Shown here: in pieces, positions 13,275 through 24,215 of the stretch
Position numbering within the stretch: the first letter of the stretch is position 1
Layout: every line of letters starts with the position of its first letter
DNA from: Phascolomyces articulosus
Lineage: Eukaryota > Mucoromycota > Mucoromycetes > Mucorales > Lichtheimiaceae
Assembly: GCA_025677815.1 (NCBI GenBank)
Contig: JAIXMP010000026.1
Span: 1-64,000, forward strand
Direction of reading: 5' to 3'
DNA: 64,000 nucleotides
Notes under the pieces: model-generated
Database searches by the model: none
Seen by the model: only the letters and a program-made list of their open reading frames with translations
What the model was told of the DNA's origin: nothing
Program-made: the position numbers and the translations under genes

Positions 13275-13670
13275 ATGTCAATGTTCAATCAACAATCGCA
13301 TCCAAACCCTCTGAGGAAAACCCGTTCTGCCAAAGCTGGTATTCATTTCCCTGTGAGTCGTATCCACCGGGGCCTTCGACAACAACGTGGATATTATATT
13401 CAGCAGGAGCAACATGTGGGTACTGGTGCTCCTGTCTATCTGGCTGCTGTCCTCGAATACTTGATGGCTGAAATCCTTGAACTGGCAGGCAATGCTGCAC
13501 ATGCTGATAAGAAATCATGTATCGCCTCATATCACTTGCAATTGACTATTCGTAATGACCAATATTTGAAGAAACTCGTAAATGATTTTACAATTGCTCA
13601 CTCTGGTGGTCATCCGATTTTTCATTCAAACTTATTCCCAGTATTAAAAAGACCAAAGATGACACACTAA
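13275..13670 (+). CDS. Divergent histone H2A variant
   Basis: Single-exon gene for a 131-residue histone-fold protein. The core is unmistakably H2[50 protein letters not shown] and an NLFP equivalent of the usual NLLP. Differences from canonical H2A are marked. The segment between RIHR and VGTGAPV is 15 residues instead of the usual 10 (L1 loop). The usual DEE of the acidic patch reads DQY. Arg-rich KTRIIPR reads KSCIASY. The N-tail ([15 protein letters not shown]) lacks the usual SGRGKGGK type. There is no C-terminal SQE, so it is not the H2A.X role, and it does not have H2A.Z signature residues. The start at 13275 gives the normal H2A length; an ATG at 13281 is an alternative. No H2B gene is adjacent. 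Confidence 0.85.
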   Translation: MSMFNQQSHPNPLRKTRSAKAGIHFPVSRIHRGLRQQRGYYIQQEQHVGTGAPVYLAAVLEYLMAEILELAGNAAHADKKSCIASYHLQLTIRNDQYLKKLVNDFTIAHSGGHPIFHSNLFPVLKRPKMTH

Positions 13671-14597
13671 TCAAATGAACCAAAGTATTAACACATATCC
13701 TTTCTCATATTTTACATACTCTTTCCATTATGGCTCCAATCATTTCTATCACTTTTATTTCTTTACACAATAACTATATAGTAAATTCGTCATTGCCTTT
13801 TTATGAGTAACTCAATTTCGTTTCCCCCAATGATGATGATTATATGTGTAGTTATAATAGCATGAAATAAACCTTTAGCTTTCTTTAAATGATTATCAAA
13901 ATAATAAGTTGGATTATTCATTCGACAAGTATCTGTATTTTTCTTGCTGATGCTGAGGAAGATACAATGAATTTAAGTTCAACTTCAATACTATCCATGT
14001 ATGGCTGTTATTAATATTATTTTATGATGTAACGTTGTGATTTCTAAGGACGGATCAGATTGGTTAATTGGCGATGATGTATTGTGGCGCAATATTTAAA
14101 TAATAACATACAAGATCTAGTAACAGTTGTATGCTTGTATAGTAACAAATGAGAATTGGGCATTTAACTTTATTATTATAACTTTAGATAAATCTTGCCA
14201 AGTTGAAGGAAACCTATTTTATGAAATTACTATATAGAAATTCTACTCATAATCTTGGATTTTCCAATATAAACAGGCTAGTGGAGTGGATGTCTGTTTC
14301 TTTGATTTGAAAACTTGGTCTTGAAGGTTTCTTTTTTTACTATATTTTTTTTACTACTCTCCAATTACTGTGGAAACCTTCAATTTATATATAGTATTGC
14401 ATCAAACGATATTGTTTATCTAGTACTGTTGTTTCTCCTACTTATTAGCTAATCTCTTTTTGGGGATGAGATAAAAGTAAATATTCGGGCTTAGCGAGAG
14501 CACGCTGTATACAACGCGACAAAATTATCTGTAAGACTTGGGTTCAAAAATCTCTATATATACACATCTCTATTTATCAAAACAAAATAAATTATTG
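13671..14597. other. Intergenic, no gene seen
   Basis: AT-rich sequence without supported genes. A tRNA-like patch near 14484-14560 was considered and rejected. Confidence 0.5.
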
Positions 14598-15582
14598 TAT
14601 AATTACAAAGTTGTTTTAATTGGAAATCAACGTTATGGCAAGGGCAACATTCTATCCCTTATGGCTGATAATGAGTTTGATCTGTAATATATATTGTGAA
14701 GCTCTCTTTTTTTTTTTGTGAAAAATAAGGAATCGAGAAATAGTCAGGGCTAATAAAAAAAATGTTGCTTTTATAATATAGTGAATACGAGCAAACAATA
14801 AGTATTGAATTTTCTAATCGAATAACTAAAATAAAAGACACAACAATTCAGGCACATGTCTGAGATATAAGTAAAATAACATTGGATTAATTGTTTGGAA
14901 AATAATTACTGCTACTGTGCGCTATGCATATGATATTCTTATTGCTATAGTTCCTAATAATAGAATGATTACACTACTATATACATTTTTTTTATTTTAG
15001 GTGGCGATGAACAAAAAAAGGTGTTCTAATATCGGCGTATATGTGATAAGATCAGTTAATAAAGACATCGTGTAAAACACATCCACTTATGATCTATTTC
15101 TATCTTGCAATTCTTTTTGGGTATTATCATCCCTCCGTAGATGCAATTTTGGAGTTTATTGTCACAGATTATGTCGCAAGCTTTCAAAACATTACTACAC
15201 AATGGTTTGAACAATTAAGTCACCTAAAGAATAATACGTACATGTATTGTATTTTAATTGGTGACAAGACAGATTTGGAAAAGAAACGCACTACTTCAAC
15301 AAAAAGAAGGAAAACAGTTAATTTGCTAGTACAGAAAATAAATCTCTTTCTTCTATGTATATGTTCCATGACGACGCGGCTTGGAATTGAAGCATCATAT
15401 TTAACTAATGTGGCTATAATATTTCATTAAACTATGCTATATAAATTATAATAGAGGACCATGGATTATCCTTTATTAACATATCTTCTTGGGATTCAGA
15501 TAATATCGAAGAAGCGTTTCAGAATGTTATAAATGGTAATGGTGATAAAATGAATTCAAGAAGTATAATTGTTATTATTTAA
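14598..15582 (+). pseudogene. Decayed Rab11/Ypt3-like small GTPase
   Basis: Three collinear blocks of a Rab GTPase survive. At 14598-14684 YNYKVVLIG is followed by a P-loop remnant reading GNQRYGKG (GKS/T lost), then LSLMADNEFDL and a stop. At about 15113-15300 come FQNITTQWFEQL and LIGDKTDLEKKR, the nucleotide-specificity region with NKxD altered to DKTD. A frameshift follows, after which KEGKQL appears in another frame. At 15454-15582 LSFINISSWDS then NIEEAFQNVI matches the Rab11 LSFIETSALDS-NVEEAF region. GDEQK near 15002 may be the remains of the AGQE switch II. No prenylation cysteines were found. A functional gene would need all three frames joined, so this is a relic. Confidence 0.85.
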
Positions 15583-17596
15583 AAAATAGGCGATATACAT
15601 TGTTGATAATATATTTTATAATTTTGTATCAATAATGATATGTATGCTGTTGTATTAACAGGTGTATATAAAAATGATCTTGAAAAATACGAACGACTTT
15701 CTGTCAATAAAAATTCATAAGGCTGTCAATCCTTGATAAATTGAAAATGTCCTTCAATAAAGGTTAAAAAGAAGGTGATAGCATTATATTATTCTATACA
15801 ATAATATAATCCTAGTTTTAAAGAGAAAATTTTGAGTCGATAAAATATTCTCCAAGCTTGAGTGATCAACCATTGTTCTTTTATATGTAACTCAATGAGA
15901 TTGTTTGGCGGCATAAAAACCAGAAAATAGTAAAGATCTACACCCCATTAATCTGACCCGATTTCATAAAGGGTGTAGGTACAGAAAAAAACGACTTTTT
16001 TTTTGTTGTTGTTGAAGACTATATACATACATTTTGGTAAGGAAAACTTCTCCATAATATATGATAAACATGTTAATCAATAGTCACGATGACGACAATT
16101 TACATTTTATTCTTCTCACCTCCTCCTTATGTTCTTTCTTTCCCCTTTTTTTCTTCTTCTTTACGGGGGTGATGATGATAAAGTAGGTGAAATGAGCGAT
16201 ATGTACCTATAATGTTGTGATTATATCTAGAATAACCAATAGACATTTTTTTATAATAGGGGACGGGAGAATGGATGATCATCAGGACTTTTGAATGGAA
16301 TGGATCATGATGATGTGATATGTTCCCATTTTTCTTCACATATTCTTTTTATCGCGATAGAAAAATTAATAAGAATTAAGGAACATCTTTTTGTTAGCAT
16401 GGTAATGATTTTTATACAATAATAGAAGTGATAGACATAAAGAAAGGAGAAGAAAGACAATGTATCAATGTACATAATATCAATATACGTATTAGTGAAG
16501 CTCTCTAATGGTATATGGATCTATCGATGATTATTAGATGGGAAATAGTTTATTATAATAGTAGTTAGAAGATGTTATAGCATTATTATTACTATATATC
16601 CTATACTTGCTCCTTTGAGTTGAAAATAAAAAAGTTGATTTCCATAACTTTAAATTCTACCGTTGCTTTGTATTATGAGTCCTTTTTTTTTGCCTGTGTG
16701 ATATATATATATATATATAGTTTGTCTATTTCCTATTTTACGGAAACGACTACTTTTTAAATATTTTAGCTCGACATCATCATGCAGGCCAATACTGCTA
16801 GTATAAAGAACATGTAAGCTAATTCAGGGAAATAACCTTGAAAAAAAAAGGAGACAATGATTGCTCGGAACCCGTTTATCCGAATACGTGGATATCATGT
16901 TCTTTGTATAAAACTGTGTAGGACAGATAAACAATGAATAGAAGGGGAAAAAAGTTTAAAATATATTGACGGGTTGCTATGAATGATATTTAGGCTCGCT
17001 CAATGACAAAAATACTATTTAACAAAAATGGACAAGTAATATAATAATACATTTATTAATAATAATAATAGTAGCAGTAGTAGCAGTAGATTGTATAATA
17101 AATTACTCAGTATTTTATTATAATTAGTATGATGATTGAATACCCAACTAAGTTACTAGAAGAAAGGAGAAAAAAAATAAGAAAAAATCACTAAAAGGAA
17201 TAGAGGGAGGAGAAATCAATAGTTAATAATGATAATGATGATGATGTATATATGATAATATAATATGAATGAAAATAAACTTGTTATTGGGTATAATATT
17301 AAATATAATTATATAGTAATAAGTGGCGTGCGTTGATAAGTTTTGTAATAAAATAATAGTACTTATTCAAAAAAAACAATGAAGTTGCATCATATAATGA
17401 ATGAAATAATGTTTATCGTTATCGATAAATCCACGGAGAAGGAAATCGTCGAACAAGAAGGAGAACATGAAAGAGAACATGTCCTCTTTCGTTGTATAGA
17501 AAAAAAGATAGGGTTAAAAAAGAAAGAGATTTTTAAGGAATGGAAAGGGTGAAGAAAAAGTGGAGAAAAAGGGCATCATCGCTGTCGTCATCGATT
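15583..17596. other. Intergenic, no gene seen
   Basis: About 2 kb of AT-rich sequence with TA runs (for example about 16702-16719) and no recognisable coding domain. Confidence 0.55.
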
Positions 17597-18556
17597 TTAA
17601 TATTCATTGTTGTTCGTCATAGAAGAATTACTATCACGTAAAGCCTTTTCCAAAGCTTGTCTAGAAGTTTGTTCCTGAACTAATTGATGCTGTAATTTTT
17701 CAATCATTTGTAATAACGTTTTTGCTTCTTGACTTGTTAATCCACCTTGACCAACACCTTGTTTTGAAGTCGTACTATTGGACATGGTTGCGTTGTTGTT
17801 GGATGCTGAGGCATCGGATGTGGTGGATGGAATATAATGAATTTTGGGAGGACATGAAATTCTTCGTGGTTTTTTGTTTGTTGTTGTCATGACACGACGG
17901 CAACAGTGAGGACATTCATCTTCTTTTCTATTATGATTACCAGGAGCTGATCTTGTACTAGAGGGTGGTTCAGAAGATACAGGAGTTTTCAATGCCGCAG
18001 AAGGAGGTGGTTTAGGAAACGTAGGAATGGAGGTAGCAGATGGACTCGTAGATGGACCTTTGGTTGTGGTGGTAGATAATCCAGAAGATGTACTTATGAT
18101 ATTACCAGCGCCAACGCCAGGACTCGTAGATCGTGTTGTACTAACTGGTGGAGTAATGGTAGAAGAAGGTAAAGGTGATTGTGGAGTAGGTGGCACATAG
18201 ACAGGTAATGGGATATGTTTCTTATGATGATGGTGATGATGGTGTTTATGATAATGATGATGCGATTGCTGTTGCTGTTGTTGAAAGCGATAGGGAGAAC
18301 GTGCTGTGGGTGTGGATGGAGCTGTATAACTCGTAGTAGTAATCTTCACTGGTTCAATCAATGGTTTTTGTTGTTTCTTTTTCTTTTTATTATTGTTGGA
18401 TGAAGAACGTAAACGAAAGAAAGGAGAAGATGCTTTAGTATTGGTATGGTCATTCACAAAAGCAAATTGTTCCGGTCCTGTTGTAGATAAGAACCTAGCT
18501 AATTCTGTTGTCGTTGTCGTGGGGGATGGCATAATCATAAAGAGGACAATGAACAA
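17597..18556 (-). CDS. Hypothetical low-complexity protein with LARFLSTTGPE motif and C-terminal coiled coil
   Basis: Single-exon frame of 319 residues; function not recognised. Near the N-terminus is ELARFLSTTGPEQFAF, the only ordered-looking motif there. A basic NNNKKKKKQQK stretch, a poly-Q run and a His-rich run (residues about 90-110) follow, then a long Pro/Ser/Thr-rich disordered region. Around residue 215 is a CPHCCRR cysteine patch. The last 60 residues (SQEAKTLLQMIEKLQHQL and on) have heptad-like leucines suggesting a short coiled coil. The ATG at 18556 was used; the Met at the ninth codon (MPSPTTTTTE) is an equally good start. Codon use matches neighbouring genes. Confidence 0.65.
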   Translation of the reverse strand: MFIVLFMIMPSPTTTTTELARFLSTTGPEQFAFVNDHTNTKASSPFFRLRSSSNNNKKKKKQQKPLIEPVKITTTSYTAPSTPTARSPYRFQQQQQQSHHHYHKHHHHHHHKKHIPLPVYVPPTPQSPLPSSTITPPVSTTRSTSPGVGAGNIISTSSGLSTTTTKGPSTSPSATSIPTFPKPPPSAALKTPVSSEPPSSTRSAPGNHNRKEDECPHCCRRVMTTTNKKPRRISCPPKIHYIPSTTSDASASNNNATMSNSTTSKQGVGQGGLTSQEAKTLLQMIEKLQHQLVQEQTSRQALEKALRDSNSSMTNNNEY

Positions 18557-19192
18557 CTCACTAGTTTTACAAATAAATCAAAGAAAGAAAGAAAGAAAAG
18601 AAGAGGGAGAGAAATATACGATTCTTATAAAAAGTGTTGTTTATATCAGTGGCTATTAAAAAACACACAATTTTTATGTTTCGGGTGAAAAACAAAATGT
18701 CTGTGTGATAGACAGACAGACAGACAGACAGACAAAAGAGAATATATAAGTTAGATACAAAATTAAAGTTTATTTTGTTCTCCTTTTGTAAATTCATTCG
18801 TTTGGAGTAAATAAATGTTTTCTCTCTCCTATATATTATTACCACAACACTATAAAAAAAGGATTATATATATAATATGATTACAAAGACAACTAAAAAG
18901 AATGAGTCCTATGTGAATTGATATAACTAATGAAAGTATTAATTTTTGCATAATAAAATAAAGCTCGTGGATTCTCCCTGCTTTTATTTATTTAAACTTC
19001 TCCCAAAAAAGATAAAATAACACACGTCAACGCCTCTCACTCTCTTTTCACTATGTACTTAAGCTCATCTATCAACTCTCTCCTATTTTATTTTTTTTAT
19101 CTCTATTTTGTCTGTTATAATCGTAATCATCATATTTAAAGATTTTAAAATTCTCATTGTTTTATTATGACTAACATATACATAACTAAAAA
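18557..19192. other. Intergenic with GACA microsatellite
   Basis: Spacer between two minus-strand genes. It contains a (GACA)6 tract at 18711-18734, but no supported gene. Confidence 0.6.
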
Positions 19193-22100
19193 CTACTTGT
19201 CTCGAGATGGACGTGGTTGTTGAGATTGCTGTGGTGGTTGCCGTCGATCTTTATCACCTTGAGGTCGACCCGTTAAAAGATCAGAGTCAGAACCACTCTT
19301 TGACATTAATAATATACTCTTGCCTCGTGAAGTTTGTTTATCATCAAATGTTGAAAATCGTCTTTTGGAAAATCCTGCTGCGCCAGGGAGAACAATACCC
19401 TTATTTCTTGTCGTAGTGGATGAAGATGGTGATTGTATCTTTTTATGATGCTCCTCTTCCATATCTGTGGTCATGCTTGTTGTTGTTGTACTACTATTAC
19501 CAGTTGTTGTACTAGTTGTTTTTGTGAGTGTTTCTATGGATGCTGAGCCCACTACTCCTTCCTCTTCATTCTTTTTATTATTAGATACTATTTGTTTTGT
19601 TGTTGTTGATGATGATGATAATGCTGTTTTGGAAGATGTTACTATTGACTCCTTTTGTGACACTGTAGAATTATTATTTTGACCAGCAGATGTTTTAAGA
19701 GCCGGTTTATCGGTTGCAGATCGTTTCCACCGTCGCCATCCTTCAAAGTCAATCAAGGCTTGCATACATCCCCATTCAATCGTCTTCTTTTCCAGCCACT
19801 CTAAACTCACTGGTTTTGTCAAAAAGTCATTACATCCGGCAGCTAAAGCAGCATGTCGATCGGATTCCAAAGAAGAAGCCGTTAATGCAACAATAATGAC
19901 AGGTGAGCGGAAAGTAGAAAGAGGTGTATCATGGTCAGTAGGTGTATTGGCTGTGGATGTATTTTCATCAATGGTCGATGTATCCATGGTGACAGTAGAG
20001 CCAGAAGGTGTAGGTGATGTGGTGGGTAATACACCAATTCTTTGCTCCTTTTCAATGGCTCGAATTGTCTTCGTTGCTTCAATACCATCCATGACTGGTA
20101 ATTGAATATCCATCTATAATAATAATAATAAAAAACTCATTCAAATTTAGGAAATTATCCATTTCGTTGTTGGCCTTTTTTTTTATCTTTACTCCCTTCT
20201 TTATATATCTCTTTTTTTTTAACTCCTGGATTATTTTTGAATGAATGAATGAAATATATATATTTACCAACACAAGATGAAAACCTCCTCCTTTCCATCG
20301 TTCTACAGCTTCTTGACCGTTACTGGCAACTGAACATTTGATCTTGTGCTTTTTCATCCAAGTGGATAAAATAGCTTGATTAATCATGTTATCTATAATA
20401 TATAATAAATAATAAAATACTTTTTAAGGAGATGTCCAAGATAATTTACCCAACAAAACAACAACGATGCGAATTTTCCCAATTTAAGTAAATAAATAGG
20501 AGAGAACATAAATACCTTCCACAATAAGTACATTAATCGGTGGACTGACAACATTTGCAAAAGCAGAGGCCTTTTTCCTTTTATTCAACTTGAAATTCAT
20601 CTTTCTGGGTCCTGAGATTGTTGTTTTCTTGGTATTATTATTATCAGAATTTTCATTGGCTGTGGTTGTAGAAGGTGTCGATGCTGAACCCGATGCTCCC
20701 TTGTTAGAACCATCCAAAGGAGAAGAGGTCATGTTAGAAGAAGATTGTTGCTGCTGTTGTTGATCACCATGATTCATATCGGGTAATGTGGATGATGTTA
20801 CACCGGAGGTTGCCATGGTAGCACCTACTTGTTGTGCTGTCGAAGATAATCCAGAGGAACCATCCTGTTTGTTATCTTGTGGTTGCTGCTGTTGTTGTTG
20901 CTTTTGCTGCAAACCTAACTCAGTATGAGATCGACGTCGTGTGGCTGCAGAAGATCCGATACTTGTTCCGCTACCACTGCCTCCACCATTTCCGACCATG
21001 GAGAAATAGTTACCACCTTCAGATCCATCGCCTGCGGATGACATGTGAGGTGGACTATAAACACCACTACTAGGTCGACCGCGTCTACCTGTGGATTGTT
21101 CTCCAGTAGCTGGTGATCGACGATGATGTTTATCCAAATCATGCCCTGATACTGCACCTGGGGTACCCACATAGGCACTGCCTGGTGTAGGTGGGGTGTA
21201 AGAATCACGTTGTTGCATGACGGACGCCAAAGGTGTTTGGGGCATAGGACTGAGCGGAGATGTAGCAATAGGGATAAATTGAGGTTCCACAACCGCATTA
21301 TTCCAAGCTGTATGAAGCGCTGTCAAAAATCGACGAGGGCCTGCTGGTTTGGGGACCACCACAAGACGTGGCATGGAAAAGGGGGTATTGGAGGTTGAAG
21401 CTAACCATTGCAATGTGTCACGCACACGTTTAAAGTTGTTCAACGACGTAAAATGAATTATAGCAGTGGTTCCTTGATGGAAATAATTGTTTGATACTGA
21501 GTTATTACCAGCATTGTTGTTGGCACTGGATTTGGAATGTTTATGACGTCGCATATGATGTTGATGTTGAAGGGTATTGGCCGAGACTGGTGGCTGGGAA
21601 CGGAATTCTTTGATCTTACGTTCGAGTGTTTCGACATCATCATCAATTAATACAAAAGCAGGTGGAATAGAATGAATTTGTTCTTCTGCATTGGCAGGTG
21701 AAGGTATTTTATTGGTAATTCGTGGAGATCCACTTCCTGCTCCTTGTGCTCCCATGATAGCGGCAGGTGTGGTAGCTGTGGTTGAAGTCGATTCAGGCGT
21801 AGAAGTATTGATTTCTGGATGTTGAAGTGGGGTACCACTCTCATCACTTGCCACGGTTGATGCATCATCATTGTCCGAGAGTGGTGTTGCAGCTTGTCGC
21901 ACGACTGGCACATGACTAATGTCGGTATTCCATCCTGCAAGACAACTCGTCAGATGCTTTGCAAATACACTTCGTTCGCGTGCATGTAAAACCATTCTCA
22001 AGCCTTTGAGACTTTCAATAAACTTGGTCAAATCCTTTAATGTAGGTTCATTCGAAAACTTGATACTAGCCAATTGTTTGTTCATGGAGAGCATGGTGGA

Positions 22101-23759
22101 TTTTTCCAACACCAAAAGACGACGAGTACCCTTGCTACCCATATCCATTTCCAAAGTTACTTCATAGCGGGTTTTGTTTTTGCCTCCATCTTCAACCGAC
22201 AGTTTGGCACCAATAAATTGTAACAATTGTACAGTCAGATTGGCATTGGGTAACATGGCTGAGCTCAAACCATCAGGAATGGCAGGTGAGGTGGAATGAA
22301 TGATTTCAAACGTGACAAGAATTTTTCCTTGGGTTTCTGTAGATCCAATGTTCAATCCAAGTTCAATAATAGCACCTGGTGTACATCCTTCAAGAATATT
22401 TCGCAATAACTATATTTATACAACCACCATGGATAAATACATATTTGGTATATGGAAAAAAAAAGTTCACGTATTTTTAGTTTATCAAATCTACTTTTCT
22501 CTCTCATTTTCCCTATGCCATTCTGAAACACGTACAAAAATAAACATTTTTCTATAACATTGAATTTCCTTCATACTCGCTCCTTCTCTACTCGTTTATA
22601 AATAACTTACGTTTAATAATCCATGTCGAATTGCGCCTTCATCACCGAGGACATTGGTATAATGCATTCCATTTTCCGAATGATACACGACCAAATTGAC
22701 ATCCAAACGAGCCGCCATGCCTGCCAATGCATCCCCGACATTCTGTACAAGATCACCCACATCAAATTCAACACGAACATCACTTTGAATCGCTGATTCT
22801 TCTTCTTGGTTGGGTGGTTGATTTAAGAGTCGACTCAATAATTGTAAATGAGAACTGACATAACATACTTGTTTAATAGTGGTATTAATAGCCGAAATAC
22901 TGGCAATGGGTACAGCAATGGAACAAGCACTCAGCAATTCATGTGTATCGGTCAAAATACTCGAAGGTGAAAATTGTTCCAACGTGGTAATGACCATGAG
23001 TGCTGCATCTTGTACTTCTTGTGAGATGGTGGATAAAAATGATAATCGTTGATCTTTTAATTGTTTCACGGCTTCATTAACAAATGCTTGCGCTCGTTTC
23101 CGTTCATCTTTGAATTGTTGTTGGCTGACTTGGTCGATGCGTCCTGCGACAATGGAAAGGCACGTGGCCGCGGAGACCAATCCAAAAGAAATCATGGAAA
23201 TGATTCCATCTTGTTGATGGTGCTGCTGTTGAATCATGTTACTGTTATGATAGATAAAAGTCCATACAAGTGTCAATACGCTCAGGGCTTGTTGAGCTAC
23301 CACACGATGAGATTCCATATCAATGCTATATAATAAAATCCAAGCAACAATGACGGATAAAAGACTCATGGAGTGCCAACCTCCAGCAATCAAAAGACCT
23401 GCAATAGAAGCAACCGGTGTAGCGAGTTGTAAACGTTTGACTTCATTTTGTAAAAGATCGTCATGCGATGATGCTTGACGAGGTGGAAGCTCGATACGTG
23501 GTAATCCAATATCGTGTGCATTCGTGTCCACTGTGGTAGACCCCGTTTTTAATTCATGAGATGACCAAGCTGAACGCAAATTGGCAAGGTAAGGAGGACG
23601 TTGCTGCTGTGGTTGCTTTGGTATAGAATCTTCGGTGGACGATAATCTCGAAAGGGATGGACTTGATACTTTGGCATTATCCGTCAATGGATTTTTTAAC
23701 GCGCTACTACTCCTTTGATTAGACGATTTTGTTGATGAATCGCCTACTACAGCTGGCAT
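19193..23759 (-). CDS. SSK1: Ssk1/Mcs4-type response regulator of the stress MAPK pathway
   Basis: Terminal receiver of the multistep His-Asp phosphorelay that governs the HOG/Sty1 MAPKKKs (established for Ssk1/Mcs4). Exons are 22611-23759, 20516-22409, 20268-20392 and 19193-20113, giving 1362 residues. Hydrophobic helices lie at about 113-207. A degenerate histidine-kinase-like segment has FLSTISQEVQ (240s) with Gln where a kinase has the phosphorylated His. A degenerate ATPase-like stretch around the exon 1/2 junction reads HGLLNLLRNILEG. A long disordered region follows. The receiver has LIVEDN, phosphoacceptor Asp1058 in VLMDIQLPVMDG, Thr1134 in VALTASS and Lys1156 in FLTKP, with about 40 extra residues before the Thr strand. 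The 5' end abuts an inverted-repeat element. Confidence 0.92.
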
Positions 23760-24043
23760 GATTCCTCTCGAGAATGGAATGAGGAGTTTCTTGTGTAGAA
23801 AAAGCGAAAGAAAAAAGGAACGAAGAAGAGATAAAAAGAGGGAGTTTCGAGTAAACTAAGTAATTCTGGAGCTTTATATACAAAAAAGAAAAGAATCGAA
23901 AGGGAAATATATTATATTTTTTGAAATAAAAAAAAAGGTTGGGGATGTTGAAAAAGAATAAAAAACTGTACAAAAAAAAAAAAAAGAAAGAAAGGGGGAA
24001 AAGAGAAAGAAACTTACAGCGTCAGAAGTTACATTAGGCCATA

Positions 24044-24215
24044 CAAAATAAAGGTAAACCATAATTTTGAAAATAGGCCACATTTCCAAATTGAGCTACC
24101 CAAGCGAAACTGAGCCATACCAACCAAATTTAAGCTACTTTATTCATCACCAGAAATGGCATGGTTATGAACTTGAGCCATGAAAACTTAACATCCAGGG
24201 GATAATATTGCAATA
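24044..24215 (+). repeat. Left terminal inverted repeat
   Basis: It runs from CAAAATAAAGG to GGATAATATTGCAATA and matches the reverse complement of 27515-27667. It carries 19 extra bases (about 24096-24114) bounded by a TGAG direct repeat, so the right copy probably lost them by short-repeat deletion. Confidence 0.88.

Noticed and set aside
14484..14560. Possible tRNA with GGGTTCAA B-box-like word
   Set aside because: The stems do not pair and the acceptor ends do not match.
18711..18734. Regularly spaced short repeats suggestive of an array
   Set aside because: Simple (GACA)n microsatellite with no spacers; not a CRISPR array, and the genome is eukaryotic.
20915..21298. Minus-strand frame within SSK1 exon 2
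   Set aside because: Shadow of the SSK1 frame; the SSK1 reading continues through it with correct phase.
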